Notes under the pieces: model-generated | Database searches by the model: none | The model's input: only the letters and a program-made list of their open reading frames with translations | What the model was told of the DNA's origin: nothing | Shown here: piece by piece, positions 6,982 to 13,464 of the stretch | Layout: every line of letters begins with the position of its first letter | How positions within the stretch are numbered: the first letter of the stretch is position 1 | Program-made: the position numbers and the translations under genes | Assembly (NCBI GenBank): GCA_965602945.1 | Contig: CBFDBC010000072.1 | Location: 1-14,766 of the forward strand | Direction of reading: 5' to 3' | Origin: JAUXEH01 sp965602945 | Lineage (GTDB): Bacteria; Acidobacteriota; Aminicenantia; Aminicenantales; Aminicenantaceae | Length of the DNA: 14,766 nt

Positions 6982-8256
6982 TCAGGCGAAGGGCTGATCG
7001 ATGGAAGGGCTGGGCTGGGAGAAGTATCGGGGCCCATCCTGGGTGATGTAGATGCAGTCCTCCAGGCGGATCCCGAATTCTCCCGGGAGCACCACCATGG
7101 GCTCGTTTGAAAAACACATTCCCGGCTCCATGGGACGGGTGTTGCCTCTAACCAGGTTGATCCACTCATGGCCATCCAACCCGATGCCGTGACCAGTGCG
7201 GTGCGGCAGGCCCGGGACCTTATAACCGGGACCGAACCCGTAGTCGATGTAGACCTGGCGGGCGGCGGCATCCACATCCTCGCAGGGCACTCCCACTCCG
7301 GCGGTTGCGAAGGCAGCGGACTGCGCCTCCTTCATGAGGTTCCACATCTCCCGCTGGCGGTTCGTCGGCTCGCCGAACACGACGGTCCGGCTGATGTCCG
7401 CGCGGTAGCCGTCAACCCCGCAGCCGCCGTCCATAAGGACGATGTCTCCCTCTTTAAGCTCGATGTGTTTCACGCTGCCGTGTGGATTGGCCGAAGCCTC
7501 CGCTATCTGGGCTCCGATCCCGCCGCTCACCCCCAGGGCCGCGTGAGCCCGTCCGGAGACGGCGCGGAAGTCGTTTCTGGTCATACCGGCCTCGAGCATG
7601 GCCACCGACGCTTTATAGGCCTCGATGGTGATGTCGGCCGCTTTCTGCATCAGGGCCAGCTCGGATGAGGATTTTATGACCCTGCACTCGATGGTCACGG
7701 GATCGGCACTCACATATTCGAGGCGGGGGGCCGCCTTCCTGATCCCGTCGTACAGGAAGAACCGGACCCGCTCTTCGATCCCTACCCGGCCGGAACGGAT
7801 CCCCCGGTCCGACAGGACCTGAGCCACCCGTTCATAAGGGCTCTCGTGCTCCTCCCATGTCCGGATGTCATCCCCGAAGCGGATCAGTTCCCGCGCCCTG
7901 TCCTCCTCGAACGCCGGGCAGATCCAGGCCAGCTCACCCCGGGCGGGCAGGACCACCGCAAACATGCGTTCGCTGTTACCCCAGCGCATACCCGTGAAAT
8001 AGAACATGCCGGTTCCCCCCTCGAGGTAGATGGCCGAGATCCCGGCCTCCGTCATCAACCGCCGGGCTTTTTCGATCCTCTGCAGGCGTTCCGCATCGGT
8101 TATTGGCACAACGTCACCCGTCATGAGTTTGAGGCGGGAGATGGGGTCGCCGGCCTCTTCCCTTGGGTCCTGCTTGGTAGAGCAGCCGGAAGTCACCAGG
8201 GCGGCACCGGCCGCACCGGCGGACAGCTTCAGGAAATCTCGTCTATCTAGGCTCAT
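6982..8256 (-). CDS. Tat-exported M24 family metallopeptidase (Xaa-Pro aminopeptidase-like)
   Basis: A 424-residue protein from the ATG at 8256, chosen because AAGGAGG lies eight bases upstream; an in-frame GTG three codons earlier is too close to that site. The N-terminus has a twin-arginine signal (DRRDFLKLSAGAAGAAL) ending in VTSGC, a plausible though not canonical lipobox, so it may be a Tat-exported lipoprotein. A creatinase-type N-terminal domain (about 55-190) precedes the pita-bread M24 domain. All five metal ligands of the family are visible: Asp276 (LMDGGCG), Asp287 (RADISRT), His356 (GHGIGLDGHE), Glu385 (SNEPM) and Glu399 (RLEDC). Typical activity is removal of N-terminal residues before proline, using two Mn or Co ions. 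Export by Tat fits folding with metal in the cytoplasm. It leads a two-gene unit with the GH2 enzyme. Confidence 0.88.
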   Translation of the reverse strand: MSLDRRDFLKLSAGAAGAALVTSGCSTKQDPREEAGDPISRLKLMTGDVVPITDAERLQRIEKARRLMTEAGISAIYLEGGTGMFYFTGMRWGNSERMFAVVLPARGELAWICPAFEEDRARELIRFGDDIRTWEEHESPYERVAQVLSDRGIRSGRVGIEERVRFFLYDGIRKAAPRLEYVSADPVTIECRVIKSSSELALMQKAADITIEAYKASVAMLEAGMTRNDFRAVSGRAHAALGVSGGIGAQIAEASANPHGSVKHIELKEGDIVLMDGGCGVDGYRADISRTVVFGEPTNRQREMWNLMKEAQSAAFATAGVGVPCEDVDAAARQVYIDYGFGPGYKVPGLPHRTGHGIGLDGHEWINLVRGNTRPMEPGMCFSNEPMVVLPGEFGIRLEDCIYITQDGPRYFSQPSPSIDQPFA

Positions 8257-8270
8257 CGCATTCACCTCCT

Positions 8271-8363
8271 TCCTGAATTATTCATAAAGCCTGTCGACAC
8301 TTCAATATGAAAATACAAAATCTAATTGCCTACAGGCTTTACCCTTCGGGCGAACCCATCCCG
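8271..8363 (+). repeat. Structured intergenic repeat, copy A
   Basis: It opens with an 18-bp head, TCCTGAATTATTCATAAA, identical to copy B. A 9-bp perfect inverted repeat follows, AAAGCCTGT (8286-8294) with ACAGGCTTT (8332-8340), enclosing 37 nt, then the tail TTTACCCTTCGGGCGAACCC ending in a CCCGG block. The element's left end overlaps the ribosome binding site of the minus-strand peptidase gene. On that strand, TTGAAG (8305..8300) and AATAAT (8282..8277), 17 bp apart, make a weak promoter candidate inside the element. No coding potential is supported. Confidence 0.75.
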
Positions 8364-8464
8364 GCACGTATACTTCGTTGCGGCGGATTCGCAGTGAATT
8401 ATCACAGCTTCATCCCCCGACGCCTCGTATTCGCACCAATCTGGATCCGTGAATTCTCCAGGCA

Positions 8465-8562
8465 TCCTGAATTATTCATAAAAGATGTCAACATTTCCAT
8501 AAATAAAAACCTCTATCTCTATCGTTGACATCTTTTACCCTCCGGGTGAATCCACCCGGAAT
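8465..8562 (+). repeat. Structured intergenic repeat, copy B
   Basis: It has the same head as copy A, then a 13-bp perfect inverted repeat, AAAAGATGTCAAC (8480-8492) with GTTGACATCTTTT (8524-8536), around a 31-nt AT-rich loop. The tail TTTACCCTCCGGGTGAATCC includes a second perfect hairpin, CCGGGTG-AATC-CACCCGG. Compared with copy A, three adjacent base pairs of the stem have changed on both arms and still pair, while the loops share little sequence. Confidence 0.75.
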
Positions 8563-8574
8563 ATCTAATAAAGA

Positions 8575-9189
8575 TCATTTGCGGAGGCGCGGGAGCATAC
8601 GGCCGGTCCGGCCCATGTAGTCACGGTACACATCGCCGAAACGGGCCAGCATCATCCGCTCTTCCCGGGGAACACGCAGCATATAAAAGGGCAGAAACGT
8701 GATCAGGAAAGCCGGCCCCACGATCCAGTTCTGGAGCAGCAGGGCCTGGGCCAGGGCCCACAACCAGTGCGCCAGGTACATGGGATGGCGGAGGTGCCCG
8801 AAGACGCCGGTCGTCACCAGCTTGTGTTCCTGTTTCAGCTTCAATTCGGGCGCGAAATTCTGTCCCAGGTCCGTGTGGGATCTCCACAGCAGCCAGAGTG
8901 CAGGCAGAAAGAGAAACAATCCAAGTATTCCGGAGGTGAATCCGGCCTGAACCGGCAACCCATAATCCGCCCCATCGAACCATGCGGTCACCAGGTACAG
9001 GATGGGAAGGAGCTGCATCCCCAAAAATACCGGCAGCATCAGGAGTTTTTCGGAGAGCAGCCCCTGATCGGTGGCTGTCTGGTCCTTCTTTCTCCACCAG
9101 TTGGGAACCCGGGCCATACTCACCGTCCGCACGACCAGGCCGGCTAGAAAGCAAGCCAGGTAGACATACTTGAATATCTCCTCAGGCAT
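8575..9189 (-). CDS. Isoprenylcysteine carboxyl methyltransferase-like membrane protein
   Basis: A 204-residue protein with about five hydrophobic segments (near 5-24, 48-70, 84-102, 139-152, 154-172). The C-terminal half has the ICMT/PEMT signature: HKLVTTGVFGHLRHPMY at 122-138 and REERMMLARFGDVYRDY at 175-191, which together form the S-adenosylmethionine pocket of the family. Bacterial members seldom methylate prenylated proteins; reported or proposed substrates include lipids and small hydrophobic molecules, so the substrate is open. The ATG at 9189 has only a weak ribosome site (AGGG). It is separated by about 160 bp from the upstream O-methyltransferase gene and by the repeat-bearing interval from the peptidase gene, so it may be a single-gene unit. 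Confidence 0.8.
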   Translation of the reverse strand: MPEEIFKYVYLACFLAGLVVRTVSMARVPNWWRKKDQTATDQGLLSEKLLMLPVFLGMQLLPILYLVTAWFDGADYGLPVQAGFTSGILGLFLFLPALWLLWRSHTDLGQNFAPELKLKQEHKLVTTGVFGHLRHPMYLAHWLWALAQALLLQNWIVGPAFLITFLPFYMLRVPREERMMLARFGDVYRDYMGRTGRMLPRLRK

Positions 9190-9324
9190 CGTCGACCCTG
9201 TTTCCTTGCTCGATCAAGACTTCAGCCAAGACTGTCATTCTGAGTTATGCTACTCCAATTCAGAAAGATCAGGCAACACATTTCTGTTTTGGTGTCGTTT
9301 TAGGGGCCACGGAAACATCCCCCG

Positions 9325-9362
9325 GAAAAAGAGAGCCTGGGCCGGGAGTTACTTTTCGGCCC
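9325..9362 (-). terminator. Possible intrinsic terminator overlapping the O-methyltransferase stop
   Basis: On the minus strand GGGCCG (9362..9357) can pair with CGGCCC (9344..9339) across a 12-nt loop containing the TAA stop, followed after a gap by CTCTCTTTTT. The stem is short and the T run is displaced, so this is tentative. Confidence 0.3.
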
Positions 9363-10011
9363 GTTTGAAGCTGATCGATATCCCGGACCAGCTCGACCGG
9401 TCGATGGAGGTCTCCATGTAGGGGAGGCTGTCCAGGTGATCCAGGAAGGGCCTGACACCGCGCATCCGGCCCCCTGCCACGTTGTGCGCCGTGTAGCACC
9501 CTCCCACCTCAAGCCTGGGCAATACCGCGATCAGATAGTTCTTGTACCAGCGCTTGTCCGCGTCGCAGAACACGAAATCGAAAGGGCCCTCCAGCTGGGG
9601 CACGAGCTCGTGGGCATCGGCCAGGCGGGCATCGATGTAACCGGAGAGCCCGGCTTCCTCGAAATGAGCCAGGGCCTGCCGGTGGCGGCGCTCATCCAGC
9701 TCGATGGTGATGAGTTTTCCTCCGGTCTTGCTCAGGGCCCAGGCGATCCAGATACCCGAGTGACCCGTGGAAGTGCCGATCTCCAGGGCCTTGGTGTATC
9801 CGTGCTTCAGGATGAGGTCGTACAGGACCTCTCCGTCTGATTCAGGCACATTCATGTCGCGCCAATGATGAGAGTTTTTCTCCAGAAAAGCCCTGACCCG
9901 TACGTCCAGGTCCTGGTCCGCTGCCGACAGCTCAGGCCCCTGAGTCGCGATCAGAAGGCAGATCATCCCGATCACGGAGATTCGGATCACGGTACTAATT
10001 GTGTCACGCAT
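9349..10011 (-). CDS. SAM-dependent O-methyltransferase with an N-terminal signal/anchor
   Basis: A 220-residue protein from the ATG at 10011 (GAGGG five bases upstream; an in-frame GTG at 10023 lacks a good site). The N-terminus MRDTISTVIRISVIGMICLL has a charged start and a hydrophobic core and ends near a signal-peptidase-like ELSA-A, so it reads as a signal peptide or membrane anchor. The rest is a class I methyltransferase of the catechol O-methyltransferase-like family: motif I ALEIGTSTGHSG (75-86), the acidic ribose-binding Glu104 (TIELDE), and FVFCDADKRWY (146-156) with the metal-binding Asp typical of this family. It lies 75 bp after the heparinase-like gene, and no separate promoter was seen between them. 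SAM is normally cytoplasmic, so an exported enzyme would be odd; a cytoplasm-facing anchor is the simpler reading. Confidence 0.8.
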   Translation of the reverse strand: MRDTISTVIRISVIGMICLLIATQGPELSAADQDLDVRVRAFLEKNSHHWRDMNVPESDGEVLYDLILKHGYTKALEIGTSTGHSGIWIAWALSKTGGKLITIELDERRHRQALAHFEEAGLSGYIDARLADAHELVPQLEGPFDFVFCDADKRWYKNYLIAVLPRLEVGGCYTAHNVAGGRMRGVRPFLDHLDSLPYMETSIDRSSWSGISISFKRAEK

Positions 10012-10086
10012 GCAGACCCTCACGTTGGCTCATATAGATTGGACGAGGGTAGGGACGCCTTTCTTCCCTAAAGTTTTGCATCCCTT

Positions 10087-12051
10087 TTATCGTTCGATGC
10101 GCAGGATCAGGACATCCCTCAGGGTGGCCTCCTTGGCTGTCAACAGGATGCGATACACACGGTTTCCCCAAGAGGATTGCAGCCGGGTGTCCTCGATCGG
10201 GATCTCCTCGATATCGAGAAGGAACGTGTTATCGTCGAAGCGAATTATGACAGGCTCCGCGTCCGCGAGTTCTGCCGGATTCTCGAGACGGATCGTACCC
10301 GCCGCCGACCACACCGGCCGGCGCCAGCTCATGAGGGTCATCTGCACGGGCCGCCTGGCTTCCTCCAATTCGTACCTGTCCCGCACCTCTACGTTTTCGC
10401 CCCGGTTCAGGGTGATGGTGCGGCGCCAGAATTTGACGGACGCCTCTACCGGGTACGCGGTGTGCAGATCCAGCTCGAATTCGGCTTTGCTGTCGTCGGC
10501 CTCGTAGCTGACATTTGTGGCCCGATATTCCCGGCCCTCTTTCTGCATCACACCGTTCACGGCGGGGATATTGTGAAAACGGGATTGCATGGTCCAGATC
10601 TCGTAGCGCCGATCGCTGAAGGTCTGGGCGGTGTAGGTTTCCACTCCCACATCGATGAGGGCCGGATACCCATCGGCATATACGATAAAACTTCCCACGT
10701 CGTTGTGGTTGTGGGACTCGTCGTTGTGGCCGCCCTTGGCCGCCACAAAGAATCCCCGCTCCGATCCTTGTCTTGAACGGGCCGCCATGACCTGAAGCTC
10801 AGGCAGCCACACGTCGCGCAGCAGGGGGACCGCCGGGGCGGCCGCAGCCAGATCGGCCAGGCCGAAGAGGGTCGGGAGAACCCGGCCCAGAATCCCGAAA
10901 CTCCCCAGGATGCGTCCCTCTCCTATCCCCTGCTGCCGGACGAGGAATGCGCCGAATCCCCGCAGGACGGGATCCTGGATCCGGGTTCCGTAACGGAAGA
11001 TCAGGGCTCCCTCGGCATTCAGGCGGGCGGCGGCGTCGGCGAAGTTGATGTAGTAGTGGTCGAAGATGTGGGCCCGGTAGATGTAGCGCCCGATCTGCCG
11101 GATCAGGGGCCGGTCGAACACATCGATCCGGCCGCGGGAGGCGCTGTACAGGAGCTCGAGACAGTCGTAGAGCGAACCCCCGGCACGGTTCCAGTAGCCG
11201 GGGCCTTCGTCACAGCCCCCGTCCCTGGGATAGGGAACAAGGAAATTGTCCAGGCAGCGGAGGATCTTGTGGAGGGAGGCGGTCCGGCGGTCTGGGTCAT
11301 CCTCCAGCAGAAGCACGGCAGCCAGCCAGTTGGAACAGATCCAGGGATTCCAGTTGTTCACGGTCCGGCCGGAAAATCCCATCCACCAGAAGTCGTCGCG
11401 TTCCAGGTTAACGGACAGGATGCGGCGCCGGACCTCGAGCAGGATGCGTTCCGGGACCAGAGGAGAGATTCCGCCCAGTTGTTCCCCCAACAGATAATGC
11501 GTCCAGGCCAGCAGCATCCCGGTCTCCGCCGCAAACAGGTCGACCGTCGGTTCCGCCAGGTCCGGCAGGCCGGAACCTCTCGCCTGGGCGCCCACGTGGG
11601 CGGGCACACCCCAGTAGGTCTCCTCACAGATCGTCCAGACGCCGTTCAGGACATCGTCCAGGAACCGCCCCCGGCCCTCCATGCATTCCCCGAGGACCAG
11701 AGCGGCCAGCATGGCCCGGCGGTCAAATGAGATCTTCTGGAAGCGGCTGCGGTTCCCGTCCCGCACATAATCCAGGAAGACCGATGCCTTGGGAGTCGGC
11801 CACTCGGTGCCGAGATATTTCTCCGCCTCCCGGATATGAGCCTCCCTCACCTGGGAGGGGATCTTTAGCCACACCTCCCTTTCCCCGGATTTGGGAAAGG
11901 GCTGCCATAGGTCGGCGGGCAGGATGACCTCCGCCAGAACCTCCAGCGGGTATGTCTCGGATAAAAGTCCCGTATCTTGGCTCGTGGTCTGACCTGCGGC
12001 CGGGCGCCAAACGAGCAGTAGGCAAATGAATAGCAAGCGGATAGGTTTCAT
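10087..12051 (-). CDS. Heparinase II/III-like exported polysaccharide lyase candidate
   Basis: A 654-residue protein from the ATG at 12051, with a clean signal peptide (MKPIRLLFICLLLVWRPAAG). An alpha-toroid-like helical domain (about 65-420) carries NNWNP (232-236) and DEGPGYWNRAGG (281-292). These are the positions where lyases of this fold keep the neutralising Asn and the catalytic Tyr. The beta-sheet domain contains GGHNDESHNHNDVGSFIVYADGYP (from 440), the hallmark of the heparinase II/III-like C-terminal domain, with candidate catalytic or metal-binding His. Family members cleave uronic-acid-containing glycans such as heparin, alginate or oligoalginate; the substrate here is not determined. 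It is the first gene of the leftward block and is followed by the O-methyltransferase. Neither SusC/D nor a sulfatase lies nearby. Confidence 0.85.
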   Translation of the reverse strand: MKPIRLLFICLLLVWRPAAGQTTSQDTGLLSETYPLEVLAEVILPADLWQPFPKSGEREVWLKIPSQVREAHIREAEKYLGTEWPTPKASVFLDYVRDGNRSRFQKISFDRRAMLAALVLGECMEGRGRFLDDVLNGVWTICEETYWGVPAHVGAQARGSGLPDLAEPTVDLFAAETGMLLAWTHYLLGEQLGGISPLVPERILLEVRRRILSVNLERDDFWWMGFSGRTVNNWNPWICSNWLAAVLLLEDDPDRRTASLHKILRCLDNFLVPYPRDGGCDEGPGYWNRAGGSLYDCLELLYSASRGRIDVFDRPLIRQIGRYIYRAHIFDHYYINFADAAARLNAEGALIFRYGTRIQDPVLRGFGAFLVRQQGIGEGRILGSFGILGRVLPTLFGLADLAAAAPAVPLLRDVWLPELQVMAARSRQGSERGFFVAAKGGHNDESHNHNDVGSFIVYADGYPALIDVGVETYTAQTFSDRRYEIWTMQSRFHNIPAVNGVMQKEGREYRATNVSYEADDSKAEFELDLHTAYPVEASVKFWRRTITLNRGENVEVRDRYELEEARRPVQMTLMSWRRPVWSAAGTIRLENPAELADAEPVIIRFDDNTFLLDIEEIPIEDTRLQSSWGNRVYRILLTAKEATLRDVLILRIER

Positions 12052-12196
12052 GGTTTCCCCCAAATGAGCAGGAGGATCGTGCTGTTCCAGACAAACATGC
12101 CTCGTCCTCGTCAGTATGTTAACAACAATTTCGTTCAGGGTAAAGCTTCCAGATCAGTAATAATACCAATGCATGATGGCAAAAGATCAAAGAAAC
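12052..12196. other. Divergent intergenic region
   Basis: This holds the leader of the leftward heparinase-like gene and the upstream side of the rightward regulator promoter. GGGGGAAACC just before 12051 supplies the ribosome site for the leftward gene. No leftward promoter better than TTTACC-N17-TAACAT was found, and that is too weak to call. No coding potential is supported. Confidence 0.5.
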
Positions 12197-12225
12197 TTGA
12201 CAATATTCTGATTTTTCAGTATATT
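12197..12225 (+). promoter_or_regulatory. Sigma70 promoter of the regulator-arsM operon
   Basis: TTGACA (12197-12202) and TATATT (12220-12225) are separated by exactly 17 bp. The predicted start is near 12232, about 36 nt before the regulator ATG. The two hexamers and the spacing are the same as at the padR promoter. Confidence 0.8.
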
Positions 12226-12232
12226 CTGATTT
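12203..12232 (+). promoter_or_regulatory. Direct repeat over the promoter, candidate operator
   Basis: ATATTCTGATTT occurs at 12203-12214 and again at 12221-12232, a period of 18 bp, covering the spacer, the -10 box and the predicted start. The inverted repeat CTGA-TTTT-TCAG lies at 12208-12219. A protein bound here would occlude RNA polymerase. The natural candidate is the AbrB-type protein encoded immediately downstream, but this is inference. Confidence 0.5.
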
Positions 12233-12267
12233 GTTTGACTTAATTGTCATCCACAAAGGAGATACAC

Positions 12268-12516
12268 ATGGCACTCTCACACAATCTATCCTGCTGTCAG
12301 GTAGAGGCCGTGACCAGCATCGATGAACGGGGCCAGATGGTGCTCCCCAAGGAGATCCGGGAGAAGGCCGGGATCCGGGCCGGAGACAAACTGGCTGTTA
12401 TCACCTGGAGAAAAGAAGGGCGGGTGTGCTGCATCTCGCTCATCAAAACGGATGATTTTGCCTCACAGATCAAAGAGCTTCTGGGGCCCATGGCCAAGGA
12501 GCTGATCGCGGATTAG
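12268..12516 (+). CDS. Small SpoVT/AbrB-type DNA-binding protein with Cys pairs (HgcAB-associated-like)
   Basis: An 82-residue protein. The ATG at 12268 is preceded by AAGGAG with six bases between; an in-frame TTG at 12244 is not needed. Residues 13-45 (VEAVTSIDERGQMVLPKEIREKAGIRAGDKLAV) are a SpoVT/AbrB swapped-hairpin DNA-binding fold of the MazE/AbrB kind. Two cysteine pairs stand out: CC at 9-10 just before the fold and CC at 54-55. A short helix (about 62-79) ends the protein. The sequence type agrees with proteins annotated as HgcAB-associated, recalled from their conserved Cys-Cys-Gln-Val-Glu start. The gene is 24 bp upstream of arsM in one operon, and the Cys pairs make thiol-based metalloid sensing plausible. 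No toxin or hgcAB partner is present. Confidence 0.75.
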   Translation: MALSHNLSCCQVEAVTSIDERGQMVLPKEIREKAGIRAGDKLAVITWRKEGRVCCISLIKTDDFASQIKELLGPMAKELIAD

Positions 12517-12540
12517 AACGAAGTACGGGAGGACACGCGA

Positions 12541-13377
12541 ATGGACAAGAACAGGATCAAGGATATCGTCAAGGAGAAGTACGGACACATTGCCGGGGAG
12601 AGCGGGTCATGCTGCGCCTCCTCATCCTGCTGCGGAAGCAGCCCCGGGGCGGACGAAACCAGCCGCCGGATGGGCTATTCCGACTCGGAGCTGCAGGCCG
12701 TGCCGGAGGGCGCCAACCTGGGCCTGGGCTGCGGCAATCCCATCGCTCTGGCATCATTGAAGCCCGGAGAGACCGTGCTGGACCTGGGTTCGGGGGCCGG
12801 ATTCGACAGCTTCCTTGCGGCTACCCGAGTGGGCCCGGAGGGAAGGGTCATCGGCGTGGACATGACCGCCGAGATGCTGGCCAGAGCCAGAGAGAATGCC
12901 CGCAGGGGAGGCTATGCCAACGTGGAGTTTCGGGAAGGGGAGATCGAAAACCTCCCGGTGGAGGACAACGCAGTCGACATCATCATCTCCAACTGCGTGA
13001 TCAACCTTTCGCCGCAAAAGGAGCGCGTATTCAGTGAGGCTTTCCGGGTACTCAAACCGGGCGGCCGGGTGATGGTCTCGGACATCGTGCTCCTCGAAGG
13101 GCTGCCGGAATCGATCCGCACCTCGATCGAGGCCTACGTGGGCTGTGTCGCAGGCGCCAGCTTGAAGTATGACTACATCCGCCTGATAGAAGCGGCAGGT
13201 TTCCAGGAGGTCCAGGTGCTTGAGGAAGCAGCTTTTGTGACAGACATGATGCCGGACGATCCCATGCTTAAAAGCATAGTCTCCGAGGCAAATGTGTCCG
13301 CCGAAGAGCTCCTCCGTCTGGGTAGGATGGTCGTGAGCGTAAAGATCACGGCCACCAAGCCCTCCCCGGCGAATTAA
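12541..13377 (+). CDS. arsM: Arsenite methyltransferase
   Basis: A 278-residue SAM-dependent methyltransferase that converts arsenite to methylated arsenicals in the cytoplasm. Motif I is DLGSGAGFDS (81-90), the acidic SAM-ribose residue is in GVDMT (105-109), and the three conserved arsenic-binding cysteines are visible: Cys64 (GLGCGNP), Cys152 (SNCVINLS) and Cys202 (GCVAGA). An extra Cys-rich segment (CC at 24-25 and 30-31) lies in the N-terminal linker, as in many bacterial ArsM proteins. Length fits the short ArsM class. GGGAGG lies eight bases before the ATG. It is the second gene after the di-cysteine AbrB-type regulator and is likely cotranscribed with it. No arsR, arsB or acr3 gene is next to it, so regulation probably rests on the neighbour. 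Confidence 0.93.
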   Translation: MDKNRIKDIVKEKYGHIAGESGSCCASSSCCGSSPGADETSRRMGYSDSELQAVPEGANLGLGCGNPIALASLKPGETVLDLGSGAGFDSFLAATRVGPEGRVIGVDMTAEMLARARENARRGGYANVEFREGEIENLPVEDNAVDIIISNCVINLSPQKERVFSEAFRVLKPGGRVMVSDIVLLEGLPESIRTSIEAYVGCVAGASLKYDYIRLIEAAGFQEVQVLEEAAFVTDMMPDDPMLKSIVSEANVSAEELLRLGRMVVSVKITATKPSPAN

Positions 13378-13410
13378 GCGCCTCACTCCCATTCAGTGCC
13401 TCGGGCGGGA

Positions 13411-13439
13411 TTGCATCCTCCCCACAGTTGTGTTATATG
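13411..13439 (+). promoter_or_regulatory. Candidate promoter of the barrel-protein gene
   Basis: TTGCAT (13411-13416) and TATATG (13434-13439) are 17 bp apart, with a predicted start near 13446 and a leader of about 20 nt. It suggests separate expression from arsM, though readthrough is possible because no clear terminator follows arsM. Confidence 0.4.
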
Positions 13440-13464
13440 CTGATTCCAAGGAAAGGACTCGACC

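Larger units (their letters stand above)
8257..8574. other. Non-coding interval between the M24 peptidase and the ICMT-like gene
   Basis: About 318 bp without a supported gene. It holds repeat copies A and B in the same orientation and roughly 100 bp of unassigned spacer (8364-8464). The spacer includes GTGAATTATCAC, itself a short palindrome similar to the TGAATTATTCA in the repeat heads, which may be the worn remnant of a third copy. No U-tract terminator for the minus-strand gene ending at 8575 is evident; the 7-bp hairpin of copy B lies just past that stop codon and could slow or process the transcript. Confidence 0.6.

Noticed and set aside
6962..7117. Upstream in-frame extension of the GH2 protein
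   Set aside because: It overlaps the conserved C-terminal coding part of the M24 peptidase and would bury the signal peptide; the extension is compositionally unlike protein of this family.
8307..8528. Plus-strand open frame of 73 codons
   Set aside because: It spans both structured repeats, has no ribosome site and reads through hairpin arms.
9234..9265. TGTCATTCTGAG followed by a TTCTGA/TCAGAA inverted repeat
   Set aside because: It resembles the start of a dispersed TGTCATTCTGAGCGAAGC-type repeat known from other genomes, but the rest of that motif is absent, so chance cannot be excluded.
9170..9421. Plus-strand open frame of 83 codons between the two methyltransferase genes
   Set aside because: Its ends overlap both neighbouring genes antisense, the middle is AT-mixed spacer, and no ribosome site is seen.
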